DNA of 64,000 bases from Paludibacteraceae bacterium (GTDB lineage: Bacteria; Bacteroidota; Bacteroidia; Bacteroidales; Paludibacteraceae), in contig JAKSNH010000004.1 of the NCBI GenBank assembly GCA_024399955.1, positions 62,001 through 126,000 on the forward strand. Reading direction: 5' to 3'. Position numbers and translations under genes: made by a program. Positions 6,844-15,373 of the stretch are shown in pieces. Position 1 is the stretch's first letter, and each line of letters starts with the position of its first letter. Below the pieces are notes generated by a model. It saw nothing but the letters and a program-made list of their open reading frames with translations. It was not told the origin of the DNA and searched no databases.

Positions 6844-7713
6844 TCAACTTTTACCGGACAACAATAATTTATTATTGGATTTTAATTCCTCTCTTGAATA
6901 TAATAAAAAGTATATAGTTATTATTGTTGCAAAGACCATTGTGACAATGGATGCTTCTATGCCGCAACTGCCACCTATCATTAAATCAGATCCTTGAAAT
7001 TGGGCTTGAATTATAGAGGTATCAGCACTACTACCGGAAACTGCACTTCCAAAGACACTATCTTCCAACACATTCCATATCCAATGAATTCCTAACGGCA
7101 TCCAAATAGACCCACTATATAGATACGATGCCCCCAACATGAACCCCACTAATGTTATCCCTACAAATCCCATCCATGTCATTCCTGAATTAAAAATATG
7201 AATGAGTCCAAAAAGTACCGAACTTATAACGAAAGCTGCAACGGTGTTCCATTTGATGCCAATAAACCGGAGAATAATGCCACGAAAGACAATTTCTTCA
7301 CAACATGCTCCTATAAGATAGAATGCCAAACTCAATAACAAAGACATTCCAGGGAAAGAAAATCCTTCGATGGTATAACACTTAAAGACCATCAAAGATA
7401 AAATGATTGAACAGATACAAATTATTCCGATCAAAATTCCTATACTAAGATTTCTGAATGTATAGGATATCGAAATATGTCCCCAAGTAACGTGACCTGT
7501 TTCAATTGTATTTGCTAAAAGTAAATATAATCCTAACAGCACACCTCCCAGTATGAATTCACAAATTATTCTCCCCCAATAGGAGGGAATAAAATGGACA
7601 AGTTGATATATAGGAGTGTCAATATAGGTAAATATGGCGGAACTAATGATAACAAAAATTATTACTTCCCATGTTTTTAGTTGGTAAATATTTCTCATTG
7701 TTTTTAACTCCAT
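6844..7713 (-). CDS. CPBP-family intramembrane metalloprotease
   Basis: About 290 residues with eight or so hydrophobic helices. It carries the CPBP/Abi signature: GACCEEIVFRG (Glu-Glu...Arg), FGLIHIFNSG (His) and IHWIWN (His...Asn), the residues proposed to bind the catalytic metal. Such proteases act in the inner membrane; in Gram-positive bacteria several give self-immunity to bacteriocins, but substrates in Bacteroidota are unknown. MELKTMRN at 7713 or MRNIYQL at 7698 could be the start; the second has GGAG nine bases upstream. A short ORF with a degraded tail lies directly upstream and may have been its partner peptide; that is inference. GTTATC-GGTAT-GATAAC downstream (about 6777-6793) is a small hairpin without a U-run. 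Confidence 0.8.
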   Translation of the reverse strand: MELKTMRNIYQLKTWEVIIFVIISSAIFTYIDTPIYQLVHFIPSYWGRIICEFILGGVLLGLYLLLANTIETGHVTWGHISISYTFRNLSIGILIGIICICSIILSLMVFKCYTIEGFSFPGMSLLLSLAFYLIGACCEEIVFRGIILRFIGIKWNTVAAFVISSVLFGLIHIFNSGMTWMGFVGITLVGFMLGASYLYSGSIWMPLGIHWIWNVLEDSVFGSAVSGSSADTSIIQAQFQGSDLMIGGSCGIEASIVTMVFATIITIYFLLYSREELKSNNKLLLSGKS

Positions 7714-7733
7714 AAATTGAAAATTTTTATTTA

Positions 7734-8027
7734 TTAATACTTTATAGCATTGTAGCAAATGATTCCCATTCTTCTTCGGTAATACCATTTTCTAAAAATA
7801 CTTGTTTCAACTCCGGAATGGAAACATATCAAACTATCAGAGAGCCTTTCGCTAAATAAAAAAGTTTGCTTAACCATAAGCGGATATCCCAAATCAAGTT
7901 CATCGCCTAAAAATTGTTCTGTCGATTTTTCATCACTCATAATAACAGCAATTTTTGAAGTAATCGGATGTGCAAAGATACTTGATATAAAGAACATGAT
8001 GTCTAAGACAACAATAATTCTTTTCAT
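7734..8027 (-). pseudogene. Small secreted-peptide ORF, probably frameshifted
   Basis: The ORF of 97 residues starts MKRIIVVLDIMFFISSIFA, a possible signal peptide, then a polar part (VIMSDEKSTEQFLGDELDL). Beyond about residue 70 the frame turns basic and odd (RKWYYRRRMG). In the same region another minus frame reads VSIPELKQVFLENGITEEEW and ESFATML before a stop, which looks much more like real protein. I infer a frameshift near 7815-7830. The gene ends some 20 bp before the CPBP start. No family recognised. Confidence 0.4.
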
Positions 8028-8055
8028 AGTGACAAACGCTAAGTATTAAAATAAC

Positions 8056-8094
8056 GGTGGGGATATTTCCCATATGAGAATGTTTATCCCCACC
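8056..8094. other. 10-bp inverted repeat
   Basis: GGTGGGGATA (8056-8065) and its exact reverse complement TATCCCCACC (8085-8094) are separated by 19 bp. It lies about 30 bp upstream of the small ORF at 7734-8027. No U-run follows on either strand, so an operator or RNA stem is more likely than a terminator. Confidence 0.5.
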
Positions 8095-8105
8095 GAAACG
8101 CAATT

Positions 8106-8237
8106 TTACAATTCAATCTTTATACAATGCTTGACTTCTGGAACATCGCAGAATTTTATCTCTACCACATAACAATTCTTAAATTCAATTCCAAAACACA
8201 TTTTGACTTCCACATCAGCACATGCCACGAATAGTAT
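8106..8237 (-). pseudogene. 3' fragment of a small secreted protein
   Basis: An open stretch without its own start reads LFVACADVEVKMCFG and ends CDVPEVKHCIKIEL. LFVACADVEV looks like the end of a signal peptide running into a small Cys-rich beta-repeat protein, comparable in style to the small protein at 2425-2658. The 5' end is missing and overlaps the RhuM fragment at 8215, so two broken genes have been joined here. Confidence 0.35.
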
Positions 8238-8364
8238 TTACGCGGAATCCTACCGAAATAATGGCATCTAAGTTATAGAAGCCAACTTCACGTTTAACCC
8301 AACGACCGCCTCCTGATTGAACTAGTTCCAAAATGGAACACGTTGCTTTTGATGTTGACGTTGT
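8215..8364 (-). pseudogene. RhuM-family fragment
   Basis: About 49 codons read SILELVQSGGGRWVKREVGF and YNLDAIISVGFRVNTIRGMC before a stop. V-x-FYNLD-x-IISVG-x-RV is the hallmark of the RhuM (virulence protein RhuM, PF13310-type) family, where RG is normally followed by T-x-FR-x-WA. The N-terminal region and everything after RG are absent. It abuts the exporter permease gene at 8365 and is dead DNA in all likelihood. Confidence 0.6.
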
Positions 8365-9810
8365 TTAGTCATCAAACCTGGTGTCAATATCCTCTTGGGC
8401 ATCGTCGTCCGGAGCACGGGTGATGTGCTTCTTGGCGGATTGAAAAGCCTGCAATAGGCTCGCCTCCATCTCACGAATCTCCGCCTCCTCCTGACTGTGA
8501 ATCAACTCATCTAACTCGCGACGCTCCATCGTAGTCAGGTCTTCGCCATACTGCTCATGTAAACGTCTCTTCTCATAACGGCGGGCACGCAATAGATAAA
8601 CAATACACGATGCCGTAAAGTACGCAATCGAGAGTACCCACATCATGATATACTCATACGAAGTGGTATCTAAGGTGGCACCCATTGAATTTAAGTGCAG
8701 GAAACTATGCACACCCCAAGTATAGGGCACAAAACTACCAACCCATTGCCAGGCCTCCGGCATACTGAGCACAGGCCAACTAACACCACTCATGAATAGG
8801 AAAATAAGCGAAGAAGGCATCAGCATAACCATACCTGTTTCGCGCTCCTTCATAAAGGACGAAAGCAGAATACCAAAGTAGATAGTTGAGATAAGGAACG
8901 GTACCATCCATTTAAGAATATCTCCTACCTGACCCACCTGTGGCAAACCAAATAGACGCGGCACTAAGATAACCGTGTAACTCGCCATCGCCATGTAAAT
9001 AATGAAATACGCCAGTCCACGACCTATCAAGATACGGAACGTTGAATAACGACGTCTGCGTCCAGGCAAAATAAAGACCTCACGGTTCTCCTGTGCTGCC
9101 GTTCCGGTTAGCATAGAGATACCAAAGATAAGGGTTTGGTGCAAAATCAATACCAACACACACGGAATGAGGAAATGGCCATAGCCTCCACTCTCCACAA
9201 ACATCACGTTCTCTTCGTACGGAGAAGCCTGCACTATCGCCCAACTTAACTCCTTATCCATATTCATCGCCTCATAACGCTGAATCTGAATATCGTACAT
9301 GTCCTGCAACATCACTTTATTAGCTCCTAAATAGACGTTCTTCATATAAAGGAACGAGGACATATCGCAGAACAACGATAACGTAGCAGTTTTGAGACCT
9401 GAAGCCAGGTTATTATTGAAGTCCGAGGGGATATACAAGATACCTCGTACCACGCCATGCTTAAGCAAATCTTCCGCCTCCGCCATCGACATGCACATGT
9501 GCGTCACCTCTACTTCACTGGTAGCATGGTAATCATGAATGAACTTACGCGACTCCGTAGAGTGGTCCATATCCACTACCGCTACCGGCACTTCGGTCAG
9601 GGCATTCTTGTAATACAATACATTATACAACAGCGGATAAGCAATCACTGCCACAAAGAAAAGCACAATAACACCCGGATCATGGAAAATACGACGGAAC
9701 TCCTCACAACATACATTCCATGTATCATGTATCTTAAGGATGATATTGCTTTCTACGCGACGCATGCTGGATTCATGCTTCACTTTCTGTTTTAATTCGT
9801 CTCTTGTCAT
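8365..9810 (-). CDS. ABC-2 type exporter permease
   Basis: 481-residue inner-membrane permease of the YbhS/YhiI-like ABC-2 class: one N-terminal helix (VIVLFFVAVIAYPLLYNVLY), a large periplasmic domain (residues about 70-210) with VAVVDMDHSTESRKFI, then five or six helices. The C-terminus has a charged cytoplasmic tail of about 70 residues ending DDDAQEDIDTRFDD, longer than is usual. The start codon overlaps the stop of the upstream permease gene (ATGA at 9807-9810), so the two are translated together, probably as a heterodimer. It is the last gene of the exporter part of the rnf run. No ATP-binding subunit gene accompanies it. Confidence 0.82.
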   Translation of the reverse strand: MTRDELKQKVKHESSMRRVESNIILKIHDTWNVCCEEFRRIFHDPGVIVLFFVAVIAYPLLYNVLYYKNALTEVPVAVVDMDHSTESRKFIHDYHATSEVEVTHMCMSMAEAEDLLKHGVVRGILYIPSDFNNNLASGLKTATLSLFCDMSSFLYMKNVYLGANKVMLQDMYDIQIQRYEAMNMDKELSWAIVQASPYEENVMFVESGGYGHFLIPCVLVLILHQTLIFGISMLTGTAAQENREVFILPGRRRRYSTFRILIGRGLAYFIIYMAMASYTVILVPRLFGLPQVGQVGDILKWMVPFLISTIYFGILLSSFMKERETGMVMLMPSSLIFLFMSGVSWPVLSMPEAWQWVGSFVPYTWGVHSFLHLNSMGATLDTTSYEYIMMWVLSIAYFTASCIVYLLRARRYEKRRLHEQYGEDLTTMERRELDELIHSQEEAEIREMEASLLQAFQSAKKHITRAPDDDAQEDIDTRFDD

Positions 9811-10994
9811 TTTAACGGGTAATTTTGGTTAATAAATGCATTCCTTAGACGAATCATTACTCCTAAGGGTAGGATCATAAAAATCACTAAATAGATAAAG
9901 ATAGGCAGCGAGTCCACAAACGGATTACCCATCAATGCCTCGTTGCTATAAATCCTGAAATAGTGACGCAGTGGAAAGATATTCACTAATCCCCTAAACG
10001 CCGGCAACATACCGGTAACAGGGAAGGTAAATCCGGAACATGAGAAACCCATCATACCATATAAGGCACCAATGGAGATAGCATCACGCAGGACCGGCAA
10101 GAGACCTACTATCACAATACCCATCGCCTGCATCGCTAATACCAAGCATACCACCGCTACATTAACGGTCCATAAATCTCCCATCATGGGAAACTGCAAA
10201 ATACGGAAAAGCAGCAAATTAAGCGATATACCCATCATACAATACAGGATAGTATGGGGTAGAAACTTACCACCAAGTGCCAAAATAATATTGCCTTTAG
10301 CCTCCGCCATCAGTTCGCGGGAGGTCTTCCACTTTAACTCCATACCCAGTGTGTAGATGGTGATGATGAGCACAATCAGTCCCAATATACCCGGCAGAAG
10401 GATACTGCATAGATAAACAGCGTAGTTGCTGGTGGGATTAGCCAGCATGTGACCATCTACCGTGATGGGCTGAATGCGTTGCATAATAAGTTGGTCCGGC
10501 AGCCCTTTCTTGCGCAGCACTTCGCGCTGGAAGGCTCCCGAAACCATATTAGCAAAGGACAAAAGCTGCTTATACGCCGTCGTGCCTGCTAATGTATAAG
10601 CCATGTTGGTGTAGAAAGTCAGCGTAGGACGCTTGAAATCCAGCATCTCTGAATAAAAATGCTTGGGAATAACCAAAATAGCATATACTTCGCCTTGCTG
10701 CATCGCTATACGTGCTTCCTCAAATGTGGCGCATCGGAAGTCACATTGTACACCCTGCGTGGAATTGAGTTCATGCACCAACCGACGGGAAATAGAGGTC
10801 TGGTCTAAATCAACGACCGCAATAGGCATATCCTCCGTTGCTCCTTCATGCAGAAGACTCAGGAAGAAAATGCAGCTCACGAAGAAAACTATAATCGTTG
10901 AATAGAAATACAACGGCTTATAGTACATAATCTTCATCTCGCGCTTGGCTACACGGAAAATCGTACTAAATATTTCTTTGAAATTCACGGTCAA
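9807..10994 (-). CDS. ABC-2 type exporter permease
   Basis: 395 residues, the same architecture as its downstream partner: one N-terminal helix (PLYFYSTIIVFFVSCIFFLS), a periplasmic domain containing IAVVDLDQTSISRRLV, then a block of helices ending in FIYLVIFMILPLGVMIRLRN. Members usually pair with an HlyD-type adaptor, a TolC-type channel and an ABC ATPase to move drugs or lipids out across both membranes. Here adaptor and channel lie directly upstream but no ATPase does. The gap to the adaptor gene is 12 bp. Confidence 0.82.
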   Translation of the reverse strand: MTVNFKEIFSTIFRVAKREMKIMYYKPLYFYSTIIVFFVSCIFFLSLLHEGATEDMPIAVVDLDQTSISRRLVHELNSTQGVQCDFRCATFEEARIAMQQGEVYAILVIPKHFYSEMLDFKRPTLTFYTNMAYTLAGTTAYKQLLSFANMVSGAFQREVLRKKGLPDQLIMQRIQPITVDGHMLANPTSNYAVYLCSILLPGILGLIVLIITIYTLGMELKWKTSRELMAEAKGNIILALGGKFLPHTILYCMMGISLNLLLFRILQFPMMGDLWTVNVAVVCLVLAMQAMGIVIVGLLPVLRDAISIGALYGMMGFSCSGFTFPVTGMLPAFRGLVNIFPLRHYFRIYSNEALMGNPFVDSLPIFIYLVIFMILPLGVMIRLRNAFINQNYPLK

Positions 10995-11006
10995 TGCTTT
11001 TTATCA

Positions 11007-12011
11007 TTAACGAACAATAATAGCGGTCATACCGGGACGTAATCCTACCGGTATTTCGCCTAATGGACGAGCCTTGACATCAAACGTCTTAACATCATAA
11101 CTGCCATTAGTCTGTGTGGAACGCCACGTAGCATAACTGGCCATTACCTTGATATAGGTCACTTTAACGCGCCATGTGCCGTTGCCCAAAGCAGGAATAC
11201 GAATATCAAATTCGGAATGCAGAGTGATATCCTCTAACATATCCTCGCGGATAGCAAAGTGAAACCATACATCGGTCATATCCACAATGGACATCACCGG
11301 TGAACCTTGTCCAACTAACTCGCCGCGTTTGGGGAACATATCGGCTACTTCACCATCAATAGGCGAGAGCAGGTAGCGCTCAGCCTTGGCGATATTCACT
11401 TCGTGAATCATACCATCTACGCGCTGTACCATGGCCTTGGCTGCTGCCTGATCCTCTTCGCGAGCTCCCTTAACCGCCATGTTATACTGCGACTCGGCCG
11501 CATTACGATTGGCTACTGCCACTTTGTATTGCGCTTCGGTCTCGTCGTACTTCTGAGTAGATACAACACCTTGTTCGTGCAGTTTCTTCACGCGTTCAAA
11601 GGACTTACGATATACTTCTTCGCCAGCCAACGCTTTCTGATACAGTTCGTATGCCCCTTGTATTTGCTCGGCACGAGCACCATTGATGGCTTTTTGGTTT
11701 TGAGCCTCTGCAGCAGCGCGAGCAGCCTTGGCTTGCTCCAACTTAGCCTCCACTTCGGGACTGTAAATAACAACCAGCGTATCGCCTGCATGCACAAAAT
11801 CGCCTTCTTCTACCAGATAGCGTTCAATACGTCCGGGCACTTTACCCGATACACGGTACTCAGATGCCTCCGCTTCTCCGGAAATCTGGATGGGCTGAGG
11901 TCTAACGGCTAAAATGCCGATTAATGCTACAATGATGATAACAGAGAAGAGCACGATTAGGCCCAACATCATGTTACCTTGCTTTTGATCAAATTGTTGT
12001 TGATTTGCCAT
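11007..12011 (-). CDS. HlyD/EmrA-type membrane fusion protein
   Basis: 334-residue periplasmic adaptor. An N-terminal membrane anchor (MLGLIVLFSVIIIVALIGIL) is followed by the first half of the barrel/lipoyl domain (GKVPGRIERYLVEEGDFVHA), a long alpha-helical hairpin rich in Ala, Glu and Gln (residues about 80-200), then the second lipoyl half (LLSPIDGEVADMFPKRGELV) and a beta-barrel ending PVGLRPGMTAIIVR. It should bridge the two permeases and the TolC-like channel. Its start is 27 bp after the channel gene's stop. Confidence 0.88.
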   Translation of the reverse strand: MANQQQFDQKQGNMMLGLIVLFSVIIIVALIGILAVRPQPIQISGEAEASEYRVSGKVPGRIERYLVEEGDFVHAGDTLVVIYSPEVEAKLEQAKAARAAAEAQNQKAINGARAEQIQGAYELYQKALAGEEVYRKSFERVKKLHEQGVVSTQKYDETEAQYKVAVANRNAAESQYNMAVKGAREEDQAAAKAMVQRVDGMIHEVNIAKAERYLLSPIDGEVADMFPKRGELVGQGSPVMSIVDMTDVWFHFAIREDMLEDITLHSEFDIRIPALGNGTWRVKVTYIKVMASYATWRSTQTNGSYDVKTFDVKARPLGEIPVGLRPGMTAIIVR

Positions 12012-12038
12012 ATTATTATAATTTAATAGTTGTCAGTA

Positions 12039-13448
12039 TTATTTAAGTGTTCCGGTATGTTGACGGAAGGTGAGTTCAGCCATGCGAAGTGCAATAGCGG
12101 CATCAATCTTCTCGGAATAAGCTTGTTGCCAAGCCGTCTGTGCCATCATCAGGTCGGTGGATGTGGCCACTCCTTCTTCGTACGCCGCTTGCGCAAAGCG
12201 TAAGTTCTCCTCGGCATTGCTGATATTGGCTTTGGCACGGATTAAAGAGTTATTAGCCTCCACGACGCGGTGCTTGTCCTGAGTGGCTTGCAGTTGAACC
12301 TTCTCAGATGCTTCTTCCATCTGTAACTCCACCGTACGTGCTTTATGCTTGGCGGCCTTGTAGTTCAGTATATCGTTCGGGTGCGCGATAGGTACATTCA
12401 GTACCACACCCACCGAGAAGAAACCTTTGAAGTCCTTATTAAAGCCGTTTTGCAGGTTCGGACTGGTGGCGATATAATTAGCCGAAGCCACTAAGTTAGG
12501 TTGGAGTGGGGCACTGGCTAATTTAACTCCTGCCTTGGCCATATTCTTGGCTTCGGACAGCATTTGCAGTTCTTCGCGACGACTCAGTATCTCATCCATC
12601 GATACTTCATCATTAGTGATAATCACTTCGTCCAATCCGGTATCATCCAATACGATAGAGTCGCCTAAAGGCAGTCCGACTAATTGGCAAAGAGCCATCT
12701 TACTGAGAGCCAAACCGTCTTCGGCCTTGGCGACATTAGTCTCGGCTTCATTGAGTTTAACGCGCACTTTAAGTATATCGGCCTTAGTAGCCACTCCTTC
12801 TTCGGCAGCAGCCTCTACATTAGCCAGCAGTTTACGAATCAAACCCGCATACTGATGGGCTAATTTGCGCTTCTCGGATACACTCAGCACACGCCAATAA
12901 GCCTCTTCAACGTCCACAATGAGTTGTGCATCGTTCTTATGGCTCTTGATTTTCTCAATATTCTCGTACGAACGCATTAACTTGTAGTACTGAATCACCT
13001 TACCGCCTACATAGATGGGCTGCACAAATCCTACTTGCACAGCAAACATGTGATGGGTGTCCATCGTCAGTTGTTTGTACAACTCGTCATACGTATTACC
13101 GATGCCTTTGTTAATCAGTTGGCCGATAACGGTTGAACCAATCGTGCTTAATCCGTTCTTGGACAGCGTAGCACCTGACGAGAGTGTCAGTACATCCGGC
13201 ACAATATGAATCTGCTCCGAATTATACAGATACGCTCCATTAGCAGAGAACTTAGGAAAGAAATTAGCTACAGCAGCCTTGCGCATCAGCGTGGCGGCCT
13301 CTAAATTCTCCTTGTCAATCTGCGCCTGCTTATTGTCCTCTAATGCCATCTGACGGCAGTTCTCCAAGGTCAATAAATGCTCTGTGGCCATCACGAAGCC
13401 ACTAACGCAGAGACTTACAAAACATACAATCAATTTTTGTTTAAACAT
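12039..13448 (-). CDS. TolC-family outer-membrane channel
   Basis: 469 residues with a signal peptide (MFKQKLIVCFVSLCVSGFVMA) and two repeats of the outer-membrane efflux protein domain: long Ala/Glu-rich helices such as LANVEAAAEEGVATKADILK and AQAAYEEGVATSTDLMMAQ, the paired signature of TolC trimers. It begins 14 bp after the rnfA stop with no promoter or terminator between, so the exporter is probably transcribed from the rnf promoter. Substrate unknown. Confidence 0.88.
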   Translation of the reverse strand: MFKQKLIVCFVSLCVSGFVMATEHLLTLENCRQMALEDNKQAQIDKENLEAATLMRKAAVANFFPKFSANGAYLYNSEQIHIVPDVLTLSSGATLSKNGLSTIGSTVIGQLINKGIGNTYDELYKQLTMDTHHMFAVQVGFVQPIYVGGKVIQYYKLMRSYENIEKIKSHKNDAQLIVDVEEAYWRVLSVSEKRKLAHQYAGLIRKLLANVEAAAEEGVATKADILKVRVKLNEAETNVAKAEDGLALSKMALCQLVGLPLGDSIVLDDTGLDEVIITNDEVSMDEILSRREELQMLSEAKNMAKAGVKLASAPLQPNLVASANYIATSPNLQNGFNKDFKGFFSVGVVLNVPIAHPNDILNYKAAKHKARTVELQMEEASEKVQLQATQDKHRVVEANNSLIRAKANISNAEENLRFAQAAYEEGVATSTDLMMAQTAWQQAYSEKIDAAIALRMAELTFRQHTGTLK

Positions 13449-13462
13449 ATTATTATCAATTA

Positions 13463-14059
13463 TTAAACTACACCACTAAATCCCATAAAGGCCATTGCTA
13501 ATAAACCGGCAGTCACCAAAGCAATAGGCGTGCCTTGCATAGCCTTAGGAATCTTATTCATACTAAGTTGCTCCCGAATACCGGCAAAGAGCACAAGTGC
13601 CAAAGCAAAACCTAAAGCGGTAGCAAAAGCAAAAATCGTACCTTCTAATAATCCGGGATTAGTGACACCTGCCGGCAGTTTTTCCGTGCCATTAGCCACC
13701 AAAATAGCTACACCTAATAAGCAGCAGTTAGTGGTAATCAATGGCAGGAAGACGCCTAATGCCTGATACAAAGATGGAGATATCTTCTTGAGGATAATCT
13801 CAATCATCTGCACAAGCGCTGCAATCACCAAGATGAACAAGATAGTCTGCATAAACTCTAATCCCCATAGGATGAGCAGTTTATTGAGTAAATACGTCAC
13901 TACTGTGGCTAAAGTGAGTACAAAAGCCACCGCGGCACCCATGCCAAGAGCCGTGTCAATCTTCTTGCTGACTCCTAAGAATGGACAAATGCCTAAGAAT
14001 TGACTTAATACGATATTATTAACGAATATCGCCGAAATGAATATCAAAAAGTAAATCAT
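13463..14059 (-). CDS. rnfA: Rnf complex subunit RnfA
   Basis: 198 residues, six transmembrane helices, the standard size. Diagnostic sequences are NNIVLSQFLGICPFLGVS near the N-terminus and ITTNCCLLGVAILVA, both holding the Cys residues that contribute to the membrane-embedded iron-sulfur centre shared with RnfE. RnfA is an inner-membrane part of the ferredoxin:NAD+ oxidoreductase that couples electron flow to Na+ or H+ export. Last subunit of the BCDGEA order; 20 bp after rnfE. Confidence 0.95.
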   Translation of the reverse strand: MIYFLIFISAIFVNNIVLSQFLGICPFLGVSKKIDTALGMGAAVAFVLTLATVVTYLLNKLLILWGLEFMQTILFILVIAALVQMIEIILKKISPSLYQALGVFLPLITTNCCLLGVAILVANGTEKLPAGVTNPGLLEGTIFAFATALGFALALVLFAGIREQLSMNKIPKAMQGTPIALVTAGLLAMAFMGFSGVV

Positions 14060-14079
14060 AGTCGTTATGAATTAATTAT

Positions 14080-14673
14080 TTATTTGGAGTGTTCTAAGCA
14101 CTTTTGCACCAATGCCATTACATATCCTAGGCAGATAAAAGCACCCGGAGCCAACACAAAGATCAATGCTCCATACGTATCAGAGAAGAGGTGTTGACCA
14201 AATACGCAACCTGTACCTAATATCTCGCGGATAGCACCAATCAGGGTAAGAGACAATGTAAAGCCTAACCCCATACCGATACCATCTAAGGCACTGAGTC
14301 CGATGCTGTTCTTGCATGCAAAAGCCTCGGCGCGACCAAGGACAATACAGTTAACTACAATCAGCGGAATAAAAATACCCAATGTAGCATAGATAGCCGG
14401 TACATAAGCCTGCATCACTAATTGCAGAATACTCACGAACGTAGCAATTACTACGATGAAGGCAGGAATACGCACCTTATCCGGGATGACGTTCTTGAGC
14501 ATCGAAATCACGACATTAGAGCAAACCAGCACAAACAGTGTGGCTAAGCCCATCGACATACCATTGACCGCACTGGTGGTAGTGGCCAAAGTAGGACACA
14601 TACCCAGTACCAATCCAAAAGTAGGATTCTCCTTGAAGATGCCGTTCGTTAATGTTTTCCAAGCATTACTCAT
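14080..14673 (-). CDS. rnfE: Rnf complex subunit RnfE
   Basis: 197 residues from the ATG at 14671-14673, which overlaps the end of rnfG by 8 bp. It has six helices with NPTFGLVLGMCPTLATTTSA and LIVVNCIVLGRAEAFACKNS, the paralogue pattern of RnfA. The last residues, KCLEHSK, are encoded by a copy of the dispersed hairpin repeat (14086-14105), the same KCLE start as the tail of the UPF0597 protein. The family C-terminus normally ends soon after the last helix, so the tail is an add-on. Confidence 0.93.
   Translation of the reverse strand: MSNAWKTLTNGIFKENPTFGLVLGMCPTLATTTSAVNGMSMGLATLFVLVCSNVVISMLKNVIPDKVRIPAFIVVIATFVSILQLVMQAYVPAIYATLGIFIPLIVVNCIVLGRAEAFACKNSIGLSALDGIGMGLGFTLSLTLIGAIREILGTGCVFGQHLFSDTYGALIFVLAPGAFICLGYVMALVQKCLEHSK
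14086..14105. repeat. Hairpin repeat at the rnfE-rnfA junction
   Basis: GGAGTGTTCTAAGCACTTTT is a one-mismatch copy of the GGAGTGCTCTAAGCACTTTT part of the element at 15311-15373. The core GTGYT-CTA-AGCAC can form a 5-bp stem (one G-U pair here) with a 3-base loop. It lies inside the end of rnfE. Confidence 0.65.
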
Positions 14674-15283
14674 GACAAGCCTCCTTTCTTTCGCAATGAC
14701 CACAACATGCTCCTTCGTGATGGTGACCCTTGCATGAATCTGCAGGATAAGTCTCTACGCGCAGACTGGCTCCGGTCATCGCTTCTACTTGTTCGCCCTG
14801 CTGACCTTTCCAATCAACGTATGCGGCATTGATAGCACGCAGGAAAGCACGAGATGAGATAGTAGCTGCCGTAATAGCATCTACGTCACCGCCATCTTTG
14901 CTGACGGTTAACTGACCCGTGGCCTGACGACCAACGATGCATTGACCGGGTTTAGTTTGGTCCTTGAACCAATCTACGATGTGTGTGCCTAATCCCGGCG
15001 TCTCTTGCTGCTCCAGCACTTCATAACCTAAGATAGTACCATCTGCTGCAAAACCTACCATCAAACGGATTGGACCACCAAAACCATCGGCGGTGCATTC
15101 AATAGCGGTTCCTTCTTGGCCGTTTAATACTGCCACTCGAGCAGCATTCTGAGCCTGCTCTTTCTGTGCTTCAATCTGACCCTGCGTCACCATATAAACG
15201 GCAGTCAGTCCGGCTGCGGCTACCAGGGTAATCAGCGTCAGCGATAGCACCATATTCTTAAATGAACTTTCTAATTTTGCCAT
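14666..15283 (-). CDS. rnfG: Rnf complex subunit RnfG with Cys/His-rich tail
   Basis: 205 residues: one N-terminal membrane anchor (LSLTLITLVAAAGLTAVYMV) and a periplasmic FMN_bind domain with the flavinylation motif DAITAATISS, where the Thr (in ITAAT) carries covalent FMN in the family. After GASLRVETYP the protein continues with a tail of about 24 residues containing five Cys and five His (DSCKGHHHEGACCGHCERK, then EACHE). I do not know such a tail from other RnfG proteins. It looks like a metal-binding site on the outer face of the complex. The tail is coded next to the overlapping rnfE start, so its codons also carry the rnfE ribosome site. Confidence 0.93.
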   Translation of the reverse strand: MAKLESSFKNMVLSLTLITLVAAAGLTAVYMVTQGQIEAQKEQAQNAARVAVLNGQEGTAIECTADGFGGPIRLMVGFAADGTILGYEVLEQQETPGLGTHIVDWFKDQTKPGQCIVGRQATGQLTVSKDGGDVDAITAATISSRAFLRAINAAYVDWKGQQGEQVEAMTGASLRVETYPADSCKGHHHEGACCGHCERKEACHE

Positions 15284-15310
15284 ATCTGTATAATTTAATT
15301 AGTTTACGTT

Positions 15311-15373
15311 ATATCGGTGTGCCCGGAGGCACTGGAGTGCTCTAAGCACTTTTATTGGTGTGCTCTAAGCACC
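15311..15373. repeat. Composite 11-bp-phase hairpin repeat between rnfG and rnfD
   Basis: The element can be divided into four 11-mers and one 12-mer: ATATCGGTGTG, CCCGGAGGCAC, TGGAGTGCTCT, AAGCACTTTTA, then TTGGTGTGCTCT and AAGCACC. It contains three small palindromes: GTGCC-CGGA-GGCAC and two copies of GTGCT-CTA-AGCAC. The rnfD stop codon (15365-15367) lies inside the last one. Confidence 0.8.
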
